Source: an uncultured Bacteroidota bacterium (lineage in GTDB: Bacteria; Bacteroidota; Bacteroidia; Chitinophagales; Chitinophagaceae). From it: a stretch of DNA of 9,152 nt. Below, in pieces: positions 6,642 to 9,152 of this stretch. A model generated the notes under the pieces. The model ran no database searches. It was not told where the DNA came from and worked only from the letters and a program-made list of their open reading frames with translations. The position numbers and the translations under genes are program-made. The stretch lies in assembly GCA_903835145.1 (NCBI GenBank), contig CAILMA010000257.1:1-9152 (forward strand), written 5' to 3'. Positions within the stretch are counted from its first letter, which is position 1, and each line of letters begins with the position of its first letter.

Positions 6642-6684
6642 TTTATGCTATCTCGCAATTTTAATTAACTTTGCATTGCAAAGT
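6642..6684 (+). promoter_or_regulatory. Promoter of the DUF2809 gene with overlapping palindrome
   Basis: TAACTTTG (6666-6673) matches the -7 consensus TAnnTTTG; TTTA (6642-6645), 20 bp upstream, is a one-mismatch -33 element. A perfect palindrome, ACTTTGC-ATT-GCAAAGT (6668-6684), overlaps the -7 element and predicted start site, leaving 6 bp to the ATG at 6691. A repressor bound there would block transcription (inference). The mRNA leader would be very short, about 10 nt. Confidence 0.55.
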
Positions 6685-6690
6685 ACTTTT

Positions 6691-7092
6691 ATGTTTAGAT
6701 TTAGCTTCAAATACTTACTCTGTGCTGTCGTGTTGTTTATAACTGAGGTGCTTATAGCCGCTTTCGCGCACGATGATTTCATACGCCCCACTTTTGGCGA
6801 TTTCCTCGTCGTGATCCTCATGTATTGCGGCCTGAGAACGTTTATAGGTGGCAACTTCCGCTTGGTAGCCATTGCCTCGTTAATCATCGCCTACAGCATA
6901 GAGATTTCTCAATATTTTCACCTTATAGTACACCTTGGGTTACAGCATTCTAAGCCTGCCCAATGGATACTGGGCAACGGCTTTTCGTGGGGCGATATGC
7001 TGGCCTACACACTGGGTATTGTGCTGGTCTGGATTGTAGAAAGCCAGCGTAAAAGCAGAGCGGAGAAAAGGAGCAAGAGCAAAGTGGTATAG
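6691..7092 (+). CDS. DUF2809 family small membrane protein
   Basis: This 133-residue integral membrane protein has about four hydrophobic segments (9-26, 36-52, 57-71 and 104-117) and matches the DUF2809 pattern: D-x-F-I-R-P-x-x-G-D-x-L-V-V (29-41), an E-I-S-Q motif (71-74) and G-F-S-W-x-D-M-L-A-Y-T-x-G (97-109). The function of the family is unknown. The ATG at 6691 is preferred over a TTG at 6676 because the promoter's -7 element and start site lie at 6666-6681, leaving no room for the earlier codon. The tail (119-133) is strongly basic and hydrophilic, and its DNA shares AAGCAGAGCGG (7053-7063) with a non-coding purine tract at 8643-8653, so the C-terminus may have been extended by repeat-derived sequence. 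It stands alone, downstream of fic with its own promoter. Confidence 0.8.
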   Translation: MFRFSFKYLLCAVVLFITEVLIAAFAHDDFIRPTFGDFLVVILMYCGLRTFIGGNFRLVAIASLIIAYSIEISQYFHLIVHLGLQHSKPAQWILGNGFSWGDMLAYTLGIVLVWIVESQRKSRAEKRSKSKVV

Positions 7093-7114
7093 AGCAGCGT
7101 TGAGTATGGTTAGA

Positions 7115-7152
7115 CGCAGGTCTACAGCCCGCCGCGGGACTATAGACCTGCG
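7115..7152. terminator. REP-like long hairpin in convergent spacer, copy 1
   Basis: CGCAGGTCTA (7115-7124) and TAGACCTGCG (7143-7152) are perfect 10-bp arms. The interior adds AG/CT and CCCG/CGGG pairs, giving a nearly continuous hairpin. It sits between the converging DUF2809 and SRPBCC genes, where a bidirectional terminator is expected, but it lacks a good T-run on either side. The flanking words TAGACGCAGGTC and AGACCTGCGCCA recur at 8573-8618, so it belongs to a dispersed palindromic repeat family. Confidence 0.6.
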
Positions 7153-7188
7153 CCAAATAAGACTTATTGGTTAGCCTATAAGATTGAT

Positions 7189-7695
7189 TTATTTATTGGT
7201 GAGGTCACGGAGGAGTACGTCAAGCCTTTCAAGCGTTGATGCCATACCTTGCTGCATACCCATCGCTATAACGGTTTCAAGGTCAGCAAGCGATTTGTAA
7301 CTCACTACTGTATCCACAACCGTATGTTCCTGTTGATCAAGAAAGGTCACCAGCCATTCTGCACGTGGCAGGTCTTGGTTGATGTCGCCATTTTCATTGC
7401 TGAACGAATCGTTACAAGTATAGTAGTCGATGGGGGATATTTTCCCGAATTCAAGGTAGCCCCAGTATTTATTTCCGGTAGGTTCTTCCATTGCATAATG
7501 CCAGTGTCCGCCATCGCGAAAATCCATAGACTTCGTTTTCGTGGTCATGGGAGCGGGTGAAAACCAGCGATCCAGCAGTTCGCTCTTGGTATAACAGTCC
7601 CATACTAATTGGCGTCCAGCCGCAAACTCACGCCTTATGGTCAGCGTATTTTTTTCTTTATCGGGTATAAAATCGAAAAGAAGGTTGTTCTTCAT
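7189..7695 (-). CDS. SRPBCC/AHSA1-like (START-superfamily) protein
   Basis: This 168-residue protein shows the AHSA1/CalC-like SRPBCC pattern: the start R-R-E-F-A-A-G-R-Q-L-V-W-D (21-33), S-E-L-L-D-R-W-F-S-P (38-47), D-F-R-D-G-G-H-W-H-Y (58-67), W-G-Y-L-E-F (78-83) and a C-terminal helix M-G-M-Q-Q-G-M-A-S-T-L-E-R-L (145-158). The fold forms a hydrophobic cavity for small ligands; the ligand here is unknown and eukaryotic Aha1 activity should not be assumed. The ATG at 7695 is chosen because it overlaps the ArsR stop codon as ATGA, the usual coupling for ArsR-SRPBCC pairs; a longer frame to 7779 would run deep into the ArsR gene. It is the last gene of the leftward operon and faces DUF2809 across the hairpin at 7115-7152. 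Confidence 0.85.
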   Translation of the reverse strand: MKNNLLFDFIPDKEKNTLTIRREFAAGRQLVWDCYTKSELLDRWFSPAPMTTKTKSMDFRDGGHWHYAMEEPTGNKYWGYLEFGKISPIDYYTCNDSFSNENGDINQDLPRAEWLVTFLDQQEHTVVDTVVSYKSLADLETVIAMGMQQGMASTLERLDVLLRDLTNK

Positions 7696-8012
7696 TTTGT
7701 TTCCTTTTTTATGGTTTCTAAAAGTTGATCCAGCTGTTCGTAGCGGCTTTCCCAAATGCGCCTGAATTGCTCCAGCCACTTGTCAATTTCTTTTATTTTC
7801 TCTACCTCAAGGTGGTAATAAATCTCCCTGCCGTGTTGCCGGGGTTTTACGATGTCACACTCTGTTAGAATCCTCATGTGTTTTGAAATGGCCTGCCGGC
7901 TCATATCAAAACGGGTTGCTATTGCATTGGGCGTCATAGCCTGTATCGCAATTAAAGCGATAATGGCGCGGCGGGTCGGGTCTGCTATGGCCTGGAAAAT
8001 ATCCCTTCTCAC
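7692..8012 (-). CDS. ArsR-family winged-helix repressor
   Basis: This 106-residue protein has the ArsR hallmarks: F-Q-A-I-A-D-P-T-R-R-A-I-I (6-18), a helix-turn-helix N-A-I-A-T-R-F-D-M-S-R-Q-A-I-S-K-H-M-R-I (29-48) and a wing with G-R-E-I-Y-Y-H-L (61-68), followed by an amphipathic C-terminal helix (71-104). No cysteine cluster of metal-sensing ArsR proteins is present (only C52), so it is unlikely to be a metal sensor. It belongs to the subgroup paired with SRPBCC proteins. The start is GTG at 8012; an in-frame stop lies five codons upstream, so no longer start exists. It probably represses its own operon, with the palindromic region at 8452-8499 as the likely target (inference). Confidence 0.88.
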   Translation of the reverse strand: MRRDIFQAIADPTRRAIIALIAIQAMTPNAIATRFDMSRQAISKHMRILTECDIVKPRQHGREIYYHLEVEKIKEIDKWLEQFRRIWESRYEQLDQLLETIKKETK

Positions 8013-8055
8013 TGTTCTTTCTTGTTACTTTTTTATGTGGGTTAAAAGTTCTTTA

Positions 8056-8433
8056 TCAGCTTATCATCGGAAGGTATTTTTTCCAGTTTTCAGCTATCAC
8101 CCAAATGACAACGGCAAACAATGCGCCCGCAATTGGCAGGGCCGATGGCGACATACTGATATTAGCCAATACAATGCCTACCAGTACAGGAACAAGCACA
8201 ACGGCACCGAGTGCCCGTGTCTTTTTAAAGATGAGCAATAGCCCGCCCAGGATTTCAGCAAATCCAACGAGGGGTAATAACCAGCCGATGGTGGCGAAGG
8301 CCGCACCTGCTTTCATGGCAGCCTCCGGCATGTCTTTGGGTTCTGGGATGTAATGCAGGAATTTATTCAGACCAGCATTGATGAACATAAGACCTGTAAG
8401 AAGGCACAACACAAACAGAATTTTGTTTTTCAT
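8056..8433 (-). CDS. DoxX-like four-helix membrane protein
   Basis: This 125-residue protein has four predicted membrane helices (about 4-24, 43-63, 72-92 and 96-114) and the DoxX-type motifs F-x-N-A-G-x-x-K-F (17-25) and G-F-A-E-I-L-G-G-L-L-L (57-67). DoxX-family proteins are poorly defined; some relate to oxidoreductase or thiol-redox functions. The frame stays open to 8484, but the ATG at 8433 is chosen because it starts directly with the first membrane helix and the promoter lies at 8470-8501, so upstream codons would not be transcribed or would fall at the mRNA start. The leader is A-rich (AAAAACAAAACGT before ATG). It is the first gene of the operon; ArsR follows after 43 bp. Confidence 0.85.
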   Translation of the reverse strand: MKNKILFVLCLLTGLMFINAGLNKFLHYIPEPKDMPEAAMKAGAAFATIGWLLPLVGFAEILGGLLLIFKKTRALGAVVLVPVLVGIVLANISMSPSALPIAGALFAVVIWVIAENWKKYLPMIS

Positions 8434-8451
8434 ACGTTTTGTTTTTAGAAA

Positions 8452-8499
8452 TGATAAACCGAATGGTTGCAAATATATGCGCAACCATTCGGTTTATCA
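8452..8499. repeat. Perfect 19-bp-arm inverted repeat spanning the DoxX operon promoter
   Basis: The arms are TGATAAACCGAATGGTTGC (8452-8470) and its exact complement (8481-8499), with a 10-bp spacer (8471-8480). Each arm also contains its own smaller palindrome, AACC-GAAT-GGTT and AACC-ATTC-GGTT, so the region looks like two repressor sites in mirror orientation. The -7 element lies in the spacer. Confidence 0.9.
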
Positions 8500-8501
8500 A
8501 A
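8470..8501 (-). promoter_or_regulatory. Promoter of the DoxX-ArsR-SRPBCC operon
   Basis: Read on the minus strand, TTTG (8501-8498), 20 bp of spacer and TATATTTG (8477-8470) match the Bacteroidota consensus exactly, with the same spacing as the hipBA promoter. Transcription should begin near 8463-8466, giving a leader of about 30 nt to the ATG at 8433. The promoter is embedded in the inverted repeat at 8452-8499, which argues for repression by occlusion. Confidence 0.72.
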
Positions 8502-8572
8502 TTTATTTAGCCTTTTTTAAAGACTACATAATGATGTGTTAGGCGGCCGGTCTGCAGCCCCCGGAGTTTGGG

Positions 8573-8618
8573 TAGACGCAGGTCAGCAGCGTGCGGGGGG
8601 GGGTACAGACCTGCGCCA
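8573..8618. repeat. REP-like palindromic element, copy 2
   Basis: TAGACGCAGGTC (8573-8584) and AGACCTGCGCCA (8607-8618) match the ends of the hairpin at 7111-7155 exactly; the CGCAGGTC/GACCTGCG arms are 8 bp with a 23-bp spacer (22 bp in copy 1) that includes a run of nine G. A further fragment GGTCTGCAGCCC (8549-8560) resembles GGTCTACAGCCC inside copy 1, so this site may be a decayed or rearranged copy. Confidence 0.6.
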
Positions 8619-8690
8619 GGGGATAGGCAGAGGGAGAGCGAGAAGCAGAGCGGGAGCAAGGAAAAAATGGGGAGCGAGGGGGCGGTACCG
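8618..8690. other. Purine-rich non-coding tract
   Basis: The plus strand from about 8618 to 8685 is almost all A and G, with only scattered C and T. It contains AAGCAGAGCGG (8643-8653), which also occurs in the 3' end of the DUF2809 gene (7053-7063). I see no coding capacity that I trust. It lies between the REP-like element and the dihydrofolate reductase-like gene. Confidence 0.4.
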
Positions 8691-8729
8691 TCTTGAAAAA
8701 AATACCTAATTTCAGGAAAACAAAAAGCA

Positions 8730-9152
8730 ATGAGGAAGCTGATATTTGGCATAAACCTGACCATAGATGGCTGCTGCGACCATACCAAGGGAGCCGGCAA
8801 CGACGGTGTGCATGAATACTTTGCACAGCTGATGCGGGGTGCCGACACACTGCTGTATGGCCGCAAAACCTATGAACTCATGATACCCTATTGGCCGGAT
8901 GTTGCAAAGAATCAATCTGGGTCAACGAAGGCTATAAACGATTTTGCAGATGCCTTTGCAGCCATAGAAAACATTGTTGTTTGCTCGCGAACGCTGGACA
9001 AGTTACCCGGTAAGCACACGGCCATCATACACGGAAATCTGGAGCAGGAAGTCCTAAAGCTGAAGCAGCAACGGGGCGGAAACATATCCACAGGTGGCGT
9101 TGATATTCCTTCGCAACTTATAGCACTGGGGCTTGTAGATGAATTTCATATA
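8730..9152 (+). CDS. Dihydrofolate-reductase-family protein, 5' part (runs off right edge)
   Basis: The frame runs from the ATG at 8730 to the last base (141 codons) without a stop. The start M-R-K-L-I-F-G-I-N-L-T-I-D-G-C (1-15), L-L-Y-G-R-K-T-Y-E-L-M (41-51), V-V-C-S-R-T-L (83-89) and S-T-G-G-V-D-I-P-S-Q-L-I-A-L-G-L-V-D-E (120-138) match the RibD C-terminal/dihydrofolate-reductase-like family, which binds NAD(P)H and reduces pteridine- or pyrimidine-like substrates. Full members have about 170-190 residues, so only the last 30-50 should be missing. Members of this group in Bacteroidota are stand-alone and their substrate is unknown; it should not be equated with FolA. The gene is divergent from the DoxX operon. 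The leader is A-rich with AGGA 13 bp upstream of the ATG; no clear promoter is visible. Confidence 0.85.
   Translation, partial: MRKLIFGINLTIDGCCDHTKGAGNDGVHEYFAQLMRGADTLLYGRKTYELMIPYWPDVAKNQSGSTKAINDFADAFAAIENIVVCSRTLDKLPGKHTAIIHGNLEQEVLKLKQQRGGNISTGGVDIPSQLIALGLVDEFHI

Noticed and set aside
8595..8603. Run of nine G as a phase-variation tract
   Set aside because: It lies in a non-coding hairpin spacer with no promoter or coding frame nearby that its length would switch.
8507..8866. 119-codon minus-strand frame through the purine-rich tract
   Set aside because: Its composition is biased by the tract and G-run, and its 5' half is antisense to the dihydrofolate-reductase-like gene, which has clear family motifs.

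Overview
The window looks like chromosomal DNA of a Bacteroidota bacterium, perhaps Chitinophagaceae-like (family level is inference). The evidence is several promoters of the Bacteroidota type (TTTG, 20 bp, TAnnTTTG), A-rich leaders instead of clear Shine-Dalgarno sites, and typical gene families: a membrane-anchored MutS-like ATPase, DUF2809, ArsR/SRPBCC/DoxX and a DUF4172-type Fic protein. There are no rRNA, tRNA, CRISPR or transposase genes.

Layout. Positions 1-3255 (+) hold the 3' part of a WG-repeat-like protein gene followed 27 bp later by a membrane-anchored MutS-family ATPase. Positions 3256-5205 are a 310-bp spacer and a complete HipB/HipA toxin-antitoxin operon with its own promoter and operator-like palindrome; it is visibly AT-richer than the genes to its left. 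Positions 5206-6690 hold a class II Fic AMP-transferase gene with a C-terminal winged helix. It is bracketed by two imperfect 55-bp direct repeats (48/55 identical) built from the half-site GAGCCGAATA and its complement, and one half-site abuts the start codon. Positions 6691-7092 encode a small DUF2809 membrane protein. Positions 7093-7188 are a convergent spacer holding a long REP-like hairpin.

Positions 7189-8433 (- strand) are a three-gene operon: DoxX-like membrane protein, ArsR-type repressor, and SRPBCC/AHSA1-like protein, the last two overlapping by ATGA. Its promoter lies inside a perfect 19-bp-arm inverted repeat, with the -7 element in the loop, suggesting tight repression, possibly by the operon's own ArsR protein. 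A second REP-like element and a purine-rich tract follow. A divergent dihydrofolate-reductase-family gene starts at 8730 and runs off the right edge.

The most interesting part is the HipBA + Fic block. Two protein-modifying enzymes (a Ser/Thr kinase and an AMP-transferase) lie back to back, each with its own palindromic control region, and the Fic gene is framed by duplicated operator-like repeats that could act as autoregulatory sites, as a shared switch with DUF2809, or as recombination ends of a cassette.
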